From: Himantopus leucocephalus
Taxonomy: Eukaryota; Chordata; Aves; Charadriiformes; Recurvirostridae
DNA: 64,000 nt
Direction of reading: 5' to 3'
NCBI GenBank assembly: GCA_003993805.1
Contig: RSEF01000001.1
Coordinates: forward strand, 187,143,823 to 187,207,822
Of the stretch, positions 37,104-48,140 are shown in pieces (positions within the stretch are counted from its first letter, which is position 1; the number at the start of each line of letters is the position of its first letter). A model generated the notes under the pieces. It searched no databases and was not told the origin of the DNA. It was given only the letters and a program-made list of their open reading frames with translations. A program made the position numbers and the translations under genes.

Positions 37104-40100
37104 AACTCACATTTATAGGTATTCTTTTTTATAACCTTTTTTATAGGTATTTTATCAAGAAAAAAAGAAAAAGAATGTGCTCAAAATGTATTTGAGAGGT
37201 CAAGTAAAATACTTTATTTCCTTACAGGAAAAAAAATAAACCTACCTATAGGTTCTTCACTGCTAAATCTGTGTCCTCATTTGGACTTAGAAGACGGAAT
37301 GTATACTTTACTAGTATCAGTGGCTACACAAAAAAAAATTAAAAATCAACAAGTCATTGAATCCAGTAACTTCTGCCAAATATTTAATAGGGTGGCAAGA
37401 ATTCTTCATAATTAGAACACATGAAAACCAAAGAAAACCGTTTAAAAATTACTTTTTGGCAGAATCAGAGACTTGGGGTAGAAAATGTTGAAAGGCAAAG
37501 GGAAATGAAACAGAAAGCACCTGGTGCTTTGTACATTTCAGGTAAATAAATTTCATTGTCAACTCAACCCAAAATACAAAGTTTCAACTACCTAAAACAC
37601 AGTGGAACCTTGTGTTTGTTTTTTGTTTATTGCCTCACCTTACTGATTAATGGTGCACCTTAAAGCATTTTAAGCTTCCTTAAAGCACTGGCAGATTCAG
37701 GCAGAGAACTCTCCAGAATGCATTTCCGGAATCGTAGTCCAGAGAGGGAGTGCATGCCATGGAGTAATTAAAAGCCTATTGGAAAAAAGTACTATTCCTA
37801 TGACCTTAGACACAAACAAAATAATATTAATACAACCTGAGATTAAATCTTTAATTTTGTTTTTCCCAGCAGAAAAACAAATAATAGTTAGCCAACCACA
37901 ATATTTTCCGCAAATTTTTCATTCCTTTTTTTTCTTTTTTTAATTTTAGCAAAAATCCTTGATCTATGTATGCCATGAAATTTATGATATTTTTGTGAAA
38001 ATTTCCATAGTAATAAGACAGTGATGGAACATCAGGTTCGACATATGCACTACATTTAGTCTAATCTCCTAACAACACAATAGGTCAACTAATGTAAAAA
38101 AGTTTTCATACTCCACCTAGACAGCCACTTAGGCCAAAATATGAAATTATCTCCTAATTTTACAATTTATCTACTATTTTGGTTTGACATATTGAGGTTA
38201 TTTTAAATTTCATAAAAGGAAGGAAATTGCAGGCCTTAGTAACTCTAATACTTTGCAAATGTACGAAAGGCTACAAAATGGCACAATATATGCTGCTTTC
38301 AATATTTCCTACCCATACAAACTGGCCATGCGGTATGCTGACTTATCTGGATGCTCCCCAATCCTGAAATAGTAATTGTAAGTAGACTTGCATAAGAATG
38401 GAAAAGAGCCAATGAGAATCATTTTTATTCCCAGTTGCACCATTTTTCTTAGTTGTTGTAATGTCCCATCTAGATTGCGGTCACACATCCTAGAGAATTA
38501 TTGCAGCATGATAACAGGTTACGTCAGCTCATTTCTACCTTAATTCATAACTCATCATGTTGTGGGTTTTATTAGGGTAACCCTAAAGAACTCTAGTGAA
38601 ATTGAGGCTGGTGAAAGAGAAGGATCTTTATCTTTCTTCTCTTGTACAATAGAATCTGGAGCTAACCAGTGGGATTTATTCACATGGTGTGCAAGGCAAT
38701 CTGTAGAGAGAGAGTCGTCTGTCATCTTTGATAGGTTATGTGCGCCAAATTGAATATCAAACAGCCTGTTGGCATCGTCTATCTGTGAAAAAGGTATCTT
38801 TTCTCCTTTATTTGGAGCCTTAATTTCTTCTGGATAATAGAAGAGAAACACTCTTAACATCCTTCCCTACAAATTCTGTCTTTGAGTTCATAAATCTACA
38901 TAGACTAAGCTGAGTGGATTTTGCTACATCAGGAAAAAGGTGAATTCTTTGGCCTTGAAACATTACTTGGGATTTTTGCTTGGGTTTTTTTTATGTAGTT
39001 TTTTGTCTTTCTTTCTTTCTTGTTTGCCTGCAGAGAGAATAGGGCCACTTTGTGAAGACACTATGAAAGAAATAATTTCAGGAGACATCTTGTCATCTAC
39101 AAGTATAAAAATTCCCAACTATTTTAGCTGCAGGTCAGAGTGCCTTTTTTGAAACCCCTAACACATTAAATACAGAAGTACCTCTCCATAATTTACCTAC
39201 CAGAATACTTCATGCATCTCTTCAACATCAGCAGCAGGTAATCTGAAAACTTTCCTGCTTTTAAAATAATTTCCCAGTTATTCAGTTTAAAAGGAAAGTG
39301 GCATATATGGCAACACTTATTTTTACATTAGTGTAATTTTCCTTGAAGGTAGTGGAAGTTACGCCCACCTACACCAAAGCTGAATTTGACCCATAGTCCT
39401 TAGTAGTATTGTTTCTTAAAATAGTCTCATGAGCCACCAGAGATCATCAAGTCATTATTCTTATATTTCTACATTTGCTTTTTTAAAGCAACAGATGCAG
39501 TATAATTGAAATTTACTGATTTCAGCAAATATATTCACTTTTTGCTGGTTTCCGACATAACCCTTCATACGTGCTTTCAGTCAAACTTTGTCAAAATTAA
39601 GCATCTTTTTCATCCATAGAAGAGGTCTTAAACTGGGCAAAAAGGTGAATATTTTATTATGTAATGAAATAATTTCCTGACAGTTTTTATTAACCCTAGT
39701 CTATAGGCGAGGCTTATACAGGGCTGTTGAGCAATCAAGGATTTCCTGGGCGAGACAATCTTTTTGTGGAGCTTTACAACTGATCCATTTCTCCCAAATA
39801 TGGATGAACACTGTCTCTCTTTTGACAACGTTTTTTGTTATCTCTTCGTATTACTATTCATGTGACGCTCAAGAGGCACAAAGCCAGAAGTTTTACTAGC
39901 TTCTACTTCCTGATGCTGCATGGGATCTGTACTCTATTATCACTACAGTGCCTGGAATCATGGCATTTGTGAGCCACCCTGCTTTGAAAAGGGAAAACAT
40001 AAGCAGTTGCTTTGTAAAATTCTCTCTACCCAGTTTGAGAAGTGGGAAAGGCAGCAATCCTTAGCTTTCTTCGAGGGAACAAGTGAACAGCCCCCAGCTC

Positions 40101-41889
40101 CAGCAGTACTAATCTGACAGAGAAGTTGGCAGTGCTGTCCTGGTTTTTATCATGCCCCAACTTTACTGTCTTAGTTCCCTCTAGTGCAAATGGCCAGAAA
40201 AGCATTTTTGACACTTGCACCCCTCACAAAGTAGCAGTTTTCTTCACTGGGGTAAGAATTCACAGAAGTATTTCAGGTGTCTTGTGCTCTTGCACTACCT
40301 GTCACTGTCAGTAGAACAAACAGAAACAAGGAAGACTTATAAAAACAAGATGAAGACTTACAGTATACTGTAATGATTAAAACACAACTGAAAGAACAGT
40401 GAGTCTGGATCTCTCCCAGATTTCAGTGTTAGGGCAGGAAGGGGAGTCACATAACATACTCATAAGGGAGTTTACAGACTGTTCCAGTCTCTGATGTCTG
40501 TTCCCCGTGCTGTAAGTGACCATTCTCCCCAGTCAAGCGAGGACTTGGGCCAGATCATAGAAATTACCTTAGGGAAAAAAAAAAAAAAAAACTTTAAAAA
40601 GAAAAAGCAGGGAAGACTGAAGGAAGGGCTAGGATAAAATTTCTGTAAGTGTTGCTACTGAAGAACATAAAGTTACAACTTAAAATAAAACAGGTGAAGA
40701 TCATCTTCTAATCAAGTCCACAAAGAAAAGAATAGGTGTATATTTGTATATATGCAAGCACAGCATGAGTAATGCCAGGTTGAAGCAACTCTATTGATCT
40801 CCAGCTGTTGTCTACTGTCATTGGGAATGTGGTGGGATAGAGAATCTTTACTTACACAGAAACAAATCCTAGTTGTTAAAGTGAGATGGCAAAATCCTTC
40901 CCTAGAAAATACTGATGTGATATAAAAAATACAGAAAGTACAAATGTGATTTCCCAGCTTTCCTAGGATTTCATAAGATATAGGTTCTATTTATTATGTA
41001 TTTCTCTTAGCTAGTGCTGGCAGCATTTGGGCATTTTACTTGTCAGACCTTTGCCTCACTGTTAAAACAGAAGATCAAATCACAAGACCTTTCATCAGTT
41101 TTGACTCCTTTCTTATGCAGGCACATATCCACAGATGTTAGGGATTTTGTCTTAAGCAGGGAATGAAAGTAAACATGTAATAACTTGGCTTAAGCTTAAG
41201 TGAAGGGACTTTTTTTCTATTTCCCTTATGGTTTTATCTATTTTCCTCCTTTCCCTTACAGCTGATACTGTTGAAACCTAGGGTAGGCTTTATTTTGTGA
41301 GATGTTTAAGACTCCTACACTCCTTAGGCAAACAATTTAAAAAGTAATGGAATTTCTTCAAAACTGTTGAGTTTTTTCCATGTTATGCACCTCACTGACA
41401 TATTACTCGAGATCAGCCTTTTTCCGCTTTGGTACACAAATAATTGCATTATCACTTCGTTATCAGGCAAAGGAGCAGCTAACAGTTTAAAGTTTGGGGT
41501 CAAGTGAAATCTATCTGTGGCTTTATGGGTAATTAGGTTAGGTTGCAAGAGTCAAGTGAATATTCATTAGTTGCAGGATGAATACTCAGCATGTAGCAGA
41601 AATTTGCATTTCTACATACTTCTAAACCTAATTCATGACTAGTATTGACATAGCAATCACATTACAGGCACTATTTTCTTCCAGACAAAGGAATAATTGA
41701 TTTGTAATAATCCTTAAAGTATACCATCAAAACTTTCTAAAGGAGTGACTCCTTTAGAAATCTGATAGAATTAACCCTACTTGCTGCCTCTGTTATTGCT
41801 GACCTCCACAGTTTTTAGAAAGGACTAAACATGAAATAGGGGAAGCTATAATAATTGACATAATTTTATTAAGTAACATCATTCTTAAT
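37104..41889. other. Noncoding stretch, one weak exon-like frame
   Basis: No confident gene. A minus-strand open frame at 38555-38866 with a pyrimidine tract plus CAG in front is discussed as a possible exon. A (CTTT)n-like segment lies at 39006-39020, a run of 17 A at 40575-40591, and a perfect hairpin at 41734-41760 (listed separately). Confidence 0.45.
41734..41760. repeat. Perfect 12-bp-stem hairpin
   Basis: TTTCTAAAGGAG (41734-41745), loop TGA, then CTCCTTTAGAAA (41749-41760) form an uninterrupted 12-bp stem with a 3-nt loop. There is no adjacent T tract or gene to suggest a terminator. It may be a chance structure, a cruciform-prone site or a relic of a small inverted duplication. Confidence 0.9.
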
Positions 41890-42394
41890 TTGAATACTGT
41901 GTTCAGTTTTGGGCCCCTCACTGCAAGAAAGACATTGAGGTGCTGGAGCATGTCCAAAGAAGGACAACAAAGCTGGTGAATGGTCTAGAGCAAAAGTCTT
42001 ATGAGGAGAGGCTGAGGGAACTGGGGTTGTTTAGCCTGGAGAAAAGGAACCTCGGGGGAGACCTTATCACCCTCTACAGCAACCTGAAAGGAGGTTGTAG
42101 CGAGCTGGGTGTCGGTCTCTTTTCCCAAGTAGCAGGCGATATGACAAGAGGAAATGGCCTCAAGTTACAGCAGGTGAGGTTTAGATTGGATATTAGGACA
42201 AATTTCTTCACTGAAAAGGTTGTCAAGCATTGGAAGAGGCTGCCCAGGGAAGTTGTTGAGTCACCATCCCTGGAGGTATTTAAAAGAGGTGTAGATGTGA
42301 CACTTAGGGACATGGTTTAGTGGTGGATTTGGCAGTGTTAGGTTTATGGTTGGATGATCTTTAAGGTCCTTCCCAACCTAAATGATTCCATGAT
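41890..42394 (+). mobile_element. CR1 LINE, 5'-truncated with unbroken C-terminal frame (RDMV-type)
   Basis: The copy begins at TTGAATACTGTGTTCAG, in the [17 protein letters not shown] region of ORF2, and ends at CCTAAATGATTCCATGAT. The coding frame is open without interruption from its 5' end to the natural stop after RDMV (42318-42320). It shows [59 protein letters not shown] and [11 protein letters not shown]. It lacks RT and endonuclease, so it cannot move. The open frame and low apparent damage suggest it is among the younger copies here. Confidence 0.94.
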
Positions 42395-43352
42395 CACATT
42401 TTGTACAGTGTTTGATTGACATATTAATGTGTGTGACATTTATATCTCAACAGTGAATCATAAGACTTTTAAAAGTCAAAAGGATTGCCCAAAACATTAC
42501 ATAATATATAAATGGATCTTAGATACATAAATTCAATCAAAAATTTCATTGCATTTGCTTAGCATCAGACATCTTCATCTCTTTCAACCACTATCATTTT
42601 TACTAAATGCTTACCCAGATTTCATTAATACAGCCCCTGTGTTAGCAAAATTCGACTCCTATACATACGTTCTTATTGAAAGAATTAGGCAAGGAACCAC
42701 CAAACACTATAGAGATGTCTGCATAAAACTAACTGGAGATAATTGCAGGGATAAGAAAAGTCTTCCTTTTTCAGGAGTTAAAAATAGATTCATCAGTACC
42801 AGTAGTAGTTGCTGGCTTCAACAGTCTCTCATCTTTGAGTTCCAGTCATTTCTATGGGCTCTTTAACCCTTCACAGGTCCCAAGCCAAGGTAGTAAGAAA
42901 AGTCTTTTTAGTGACGAATAGACAGGTAGAGTCCCCTTCTATTATTCTTACCAATCCATAGAATAGAATGAAAAAGTCAATAAAACCAGACCTTTCTGCA
43001 TTGTTTTGGGAAGGAATAAAATAGAACAGGTGCTTTTGCTTCCCATTTTTACGTATGATTTCCAATTTAAACATTCAGAAATATTCTAGTGCTAAGTATG
43101 CAGTAAACTATTTCTGAATTCAAATGAACATGTAATAAACATACACGGGCAATTTGAAAATTTTAACCCACTGAAATCAATGAAGGGTTAGTCATTGAAT
43201 TCCATGAGATCAGACTTTTGCCAATTACATTTGCCTTCAATTTAACAGCAAAGGATTAATAAAATTCCATTTAATATGCAGGTCAAATTTCTTCAAAGAT
43301 TTGATCAAAGTCTGTTTTTTAAACACCTATCACATCTCACTTTAAGACACAG

Positions 43353-43422
43353 TTATTCTTACATAATAATTTCCTGTATATTTTTTATTATTCTTACATA
43401 ATATTTTCCTGTATATTTTTTA
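43353..43422. repeat. 35-bp tandem duplication
   Basis: Two adjacent 35-bp units starting TTATTCTTACATAATA differ at a single base. The low divergence points to a recent duplication, possibly polymorphic. No function is evident. Confidence 0.9.
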
Positions 43423-44119
43423 TTCCGGGCTCCTTTTATTTGTCTTTTCATATTTGTATTACTGAAAGCATTACTGCCAACACAAATATTTTGGGGAAAA
43501 GTTTTTTTATCTAGATGAAGATAATGACCAGAAATATTCACCTAGCCACTGTGTCTGCATCTCCACAGAAGATCCAGATGTCAAAAGTTATTTAGGGTAG
43601 AAAGACAAAAGAGGATTGAGAAGGTAAGTTATTTTTGAATTGTGCATATAAATTCCATTAAGTGAGCACCTTGCATGAGTAATAGTAAGTGAAGGAAAGT
43701 GAAGGACATTTTGGAATACAAAAAATAAGTCCTTTCACTAAGGAAAAGAGATATTTGAAAATACCTGATTCACACACTGTGGAGGAAGAAGTTAACTATA
43801 TATCACACTGGAAATATTCATGTTTGGGACTTTTTATGTTTTTGACGACATAGCTGGTTATGGACATGATCCTGTGCCCATTTGGCCTGTGGCCCGTGAC
43901 TAGAAAGTTAGAAATAAAGTGCCTTGGCAACAGACATAACAAATTTCAGCAACTTAGCATCAACCAGCTTCTTGCAAAACACGCTAGGAAGCCATTACAT
44001 CTATTGTATATTTTTCTTTCCCACAATTGCGAAAGAACCCTGATCCTTTCCCAAACTGATTCAATGTAAATTTTCTAATGCACAAGTAATGAAGAAATGA
44101 AGCTACCTTATAAGTTCCT

Positions 44120-44187
44120 TCATTGCCTTATTTATCACTCTAAAGCTTTTTCATTGTCTTGTAAGACAATTTATCACTCCAAAGTTT
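44120..44187. repeat. Two-copy duplication with a small hairpin inserted in the second copy
   Basis: TCATTG(C/T)CTT and TTTATCACTC(T/C)AAAG occur in the same order twice, at 44120-44150 and 44151-44187. The second copy has extra bases that create ATTGTCTT-GT-AAGACAAT (44153-44170), a perfect 8-bp stem. It looks like a tandem duplication followed by a templated insertion. Confidence 0.7.
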
Positions 44188-46256
44188 CCATCATACTCTG
44201 CTTCAGCTACTGAGAATCATGTCATCCACTGTACAACTTGCTGGTCAGATATACAGATCAATTAGAAAATTTTAAATATTAAACATATATATCAGTTCAT
44301 GTAAACACCCACCACTTTAGTATCTAAGTACCCTGAAAGTAATTATTTATTCTCAGAATTTATCACCCTGACCTATACAAACAGTACTGACTCCGTTATA
44401 CGGACATATTAATACAGAGAGAAAATTCACTTAAAACTCACCCCAGGTCACAGAGACAACTTACTGCAGTTTACTCCCCAGCCAACTTTCTTCTCATTAG
44501 GCAATTTTTATTTTTTTTCCAAAGAATCGGTCCTCATAAATGTGGCCAAAGTACAAGACAACCTTTTTTTTTTTTGATCAACGTTATTTTCTTTCTGTTC
44601 CCCAACCATTATGAGCCCATATTAGGGTGAGAAGAGTAGTCATTTTTTGGTATCTGAATTGAGCTTCCAAAGAGTCCTTATTAACAGGATGGCTTCTTCT
44701 AAACCATCCACTTGCCACGCAGGAGCCCAACGACACCAGTGTAGAAACCCTGTTGGAGAGGAAGCTACTCAGCAGCTCCTCAGGCTTCCTACTGGAACTA
44801 ATAACTCAAGACAGCATGTGCAGCTGTTGTGAGAGAACTACACAGCTTGGATACATAGTGAGGCATGAGAAATCTGGTATTCTCAAAGCAGCTGAAAGGC
44901 CTAGAGTGTGTTATTCCCCTTACGACCAATTAGAATATTTTTAGGGGAAAAATAGAGATTTTAAACTCATTTTAATTTATTTATTAAAAGCAATATTTGA
45001 ACTTGCACCAATATTTCTTTATACACTGTCTGATTTTGAAATTTTTTTCCTCAAATCTTTCATTAATTTCGCACTGGTGAAATTCAATGGAGCTTCTTTT
45101 GTTTTACGTTGGTGTAATCGATATCAGCATCAGGCCCATTGTCGTCATTGCAAGCAAGTCATAAATTGCCATTCTTCATGGTCATATAAAATGATACATA
45201 GATATTGGTAGAAAAAGAGGTCTCTTGGCACAATCATTACTTTTTCCATTTTCTGTAGACAAACAAACCCATAAAACAGAACTGACAGATGTTATAACCC
45301 AAGAAAATGAAAGAGAAAACCCCACAGTACAGAAGAACCAAAGAAATTCCAAATAAAACCATGTTGTGACAACCTCCTGGAATACACCTGTTTGTATTCT
45401 AAGATTTGGAAAACATAAAAGTCATAGAAGAAAGTTACTGCAATTATTGTTCTTGCTAGATCAGGGTGCTACCAGGTGTAGCAAAAAGATCCCAGAACAT
45501 TTGCTTGGGTTGTGCAGTAAAGTTTCCTTCTATTTGAAATGCATCAGGTTTGTATAAATACCCACATTAATGTGTCTTATGTTGTGCATTTTTTTTAAAA
45601 AAAACCACTGATTTTCTGATTTTTGCGATAGTTTACTATGTGTTTTAATTACACTCACCACACTCAACATCCAAAATAAAAAAGCACACTTTTCCATACA
45701 CTGTACCATAGCATGTTTTGATTTAAAATTAATTTTAAAATAACTAAAAGTCTCAGGAACTGAAAGTTTTATAGTTTGTTGAAACTACGACCTCAAATTC
45801 AGCCTCAGCCACAACTGACTGTAGTGGGAAACCTCTGAAGTATCAGCACTCGGGCTGAAGCCACCCTCAATCCAGAGGAAAAAAAACGCAGCCCTTTGAA
45901 AATAAGCCTTTTCACAGACATATGCACAGGCTAGAGAGATTTACCAGATTCTCTGATTTGAGAGTGGTTTCAAATGTAGAGATTTCAAAGGCCTCACTCA
46001 ATAGATACTATGGCTCAGGCTGAAGTTGAAAGTGCTGGTTTCAACATTGCTGGAGGTTTTAGGAATATAGGAATTAATAATGGATTGCACTGAATAAAAC
46101 ACAAACAGCACACAAAAATCCTCACACTGACAAAGAGTTTTTCCTACTTTTCCCCTATCTTGGGGCACATGTAGCTAGGGGAGACAAATGTAACTCATAT
46201 TCCCACCAATGAATTAGTGTCTCATAACTTAACAGCATCAAACCTCGTTAGTAAAG

Positions 46257-46274
46257 CTGAAAGCCGGCTTTCAG
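46257..46274. repeat. 18-bp perfect palindrome
   Basis: CTGAAAGCCGGCTTTCAG reads the same on both strands with no spacer and holds a GCCGGC core with a CpG, unusual in this AT-rich region. It could be a dimeric protein site or chance. Confidence 0.9.
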
Positions 46275-48000
46275 TAGTTTAAGCTGGATTCTGCTCCAAG
46301 TGCTGTAGTTCTACAATTTTCTGACTCTGGACATATTCCACCACCAGATCTGATATTTTGAAAGGGAAATACATGTACGTAGATATGTACATACATTTCT
46401 ACTTGCCTGTGTTTGTGCACATCTCTCTTTTCCAATCCTTCTGGCCACTTAGCTGTTTATTTGAGTAATAACAGTAATACGAAACCAATAATATAGAAAT
46501 ATAATTGCAAATACAGAACTAACCAAACAGGCTGTCTTGTCCTTGTGCAACTGCTCATTGAAGCATAAGACAGACATAAAGTCTTCCCACGTAAAATGCA
46601 TGCAGAGCTATTGTAAGGTTCAATTAATGTTTTTTAAGTGGTTTAGGATGCTGAATAAATTGAAGATAAGCACAGGAGAAATGGTGCATATATGTTTATA
46701 TGTGTTTAAAATCTGTCTCTATAGCTTTTGGATGCAATACGTTCTGCATGCTTTGCAGTACTTGAGCAACACAAAGGAGCCATAAACGTGACTTAACCAA
46801 CCAGTTAAGATACATTAATGAGTACTTTGTATCCTTGTAGTGGATGCTTTGGGTCATCAGATTAATTCGAAGCAGTTGGAGTAAAGGAGGGAAGGCAACC
46901 TATAAAGTAGGTGAGATCCCTTAGAGCTTGATCCACAGCCAATTGACATCAGTAATAAGATTCCCATTTGTTTTAAACTGCTGATCATAATTAGTCTAAT
47001 TTAATGGGTTGCATCAACCATTTCCCTTTGCACTTTAGTCTGTAGTGCTGACCTGAAAAACTATTTGTTAGCCCTTTTTTCTATTTAACAACCAGGAACT
47101 TCTGTGCAACTGTTCCATGCCACAAGTTCTCTTGAACATGTTTATTCTTCCCTGAAATTATGAAAACAGACAGCATTAACTACGGTGATTTCTAAAGGTA
47201 AATACAAAACTATACTAGTGCTGTTGATGATATTTCTGCAATAAAATTCTGAAACATATCGTTGTTTGTTTTCAATGACTGATGTAGCCTGAGTAATTCT
47301 CTGTTACTGATGATATATGTTGACTGATTTGTGTTTAGAGGCAGTTTCAATGATGAATGCCTAATCTCTTCACTCTAGCTTATGCTCTTTCTTATTCTTT
47401 CTGTGTCTTGTGGCTGCGACAATGTCCTTTGCACAGGCCTGCCAAAAGTGTAGCGAAGCAGACACTGTTGTCCCTTCCTCTTCCTCTTCCTAATCGCTAG
47501 AATCCAGAAAGCTTCTTCAGAAGAGCATAAACATTGTAAGAGATAAGCAGAAATGACGAGGCTCTTATTCTGGTCAAGTTTCCATAAACTTCAAAAATCC
47601 CGATGGTGGTTTTTGCTGCGGATTTTTAATGATAATACTCGGGCTCTAAGACCTCATGTCTAACGTGTTTTTCTTGCACACATCACCTTAATTCCCCTTG
47701 GCCTTTTCACTTTCTTCCTGCTGTTTTGATATCCCATATGTCTGCACCGAAATTGAAGCTGCCCAGCATGGCTTTCTATAGCATTTCTTAACATAGCTAC
47801 ACCAGCACTTATCTTTAAAATTTCATTAAGAAGCTAAAGCCAATCTTCGTAATGTTACCAATGTGAAGATTTTTTATATACAAAATTAAAGATGCAAGAC
47901 GCAGTAGACGTGGATGAATGCTACAGAAAAGACAGATTACTGGCTGTCAGCGTTAGCTTTTAAAAACAGTGGGGTTTTGGTTTCGTTCTGGGCAGTTGCT

Positions 48001-48140
48001 CAGCTGTCAATCAAAAATCTTGTTATACATGAATCTGATGTCAGATCAATATTTGACAAGATTTTTGACTGGCAGGACAAATTGTTAGACATGGATGTAG
48101 TGCCACATCCATGTATAACAAGACCCATGTAGAACAGCTG
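48001..48140. repeat. 140-bp inverted-repeat unit with two alternative hairpins
   Basis: The 31-bp ends 48001-48031 and 48110-48140 are inverted copies. CAGCTGT pairs with ACAGCTG, 10 unpaired bases lie on each side, then 14 bp pair perfectly (48018-48031 with 48110-48123). The left arm is also perfectly complementary over 13 bp (48011-48023) to 48056-48068, so the two pairings compete. The interior has two more dyads: ATCTGA-TG-TCAGAT (48033-48046), and a perfect 10-bp stem at 48089-48098/48105-48114. The ends lack a clear target duplication (CAGTTGCT and CCAGTGAT match only partly). It may be a decayed small inverted-repeat transposon, a structured RNA locus, or a replication-error product. 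Confidence 0.7.

Larger units (their letters stand above)
42395..48000. other. Noncoding stretch with several small dyads and duplications
   Basis: No gene is called. Notable are the 35-bp tandem duplication at 43353-43422, the duplicated segment with an inserted hairpin at 44120-44187, and the 18-bp palindrome at 46257-46274. The segment 46920-47060 is repeat-free and moderately complex, with CAATTGACATCA and TAATTAGTC words, and could be a conserved noncoding element. Confidence 0.45.

Noticed and set aside
36460..37195. Several plus-strand open frames of 60-119 codons
   Set aside because: They are antisense shadows of the minus-strand CR1 copy at 36284-37103.
39628..39850. Possible coding exon on the minus strand
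   Set aside because: Two alternative frames look open for about 50-65 codons, but no good acceptor or donor bounds either and no family is recognised.
47914..48132. 72-codon plus-strand open frame
   Set aside because: It coincides with the inverted-repeat unit at 48001-48140 and has no domain; the DNA symmetry explains the region better than coding.
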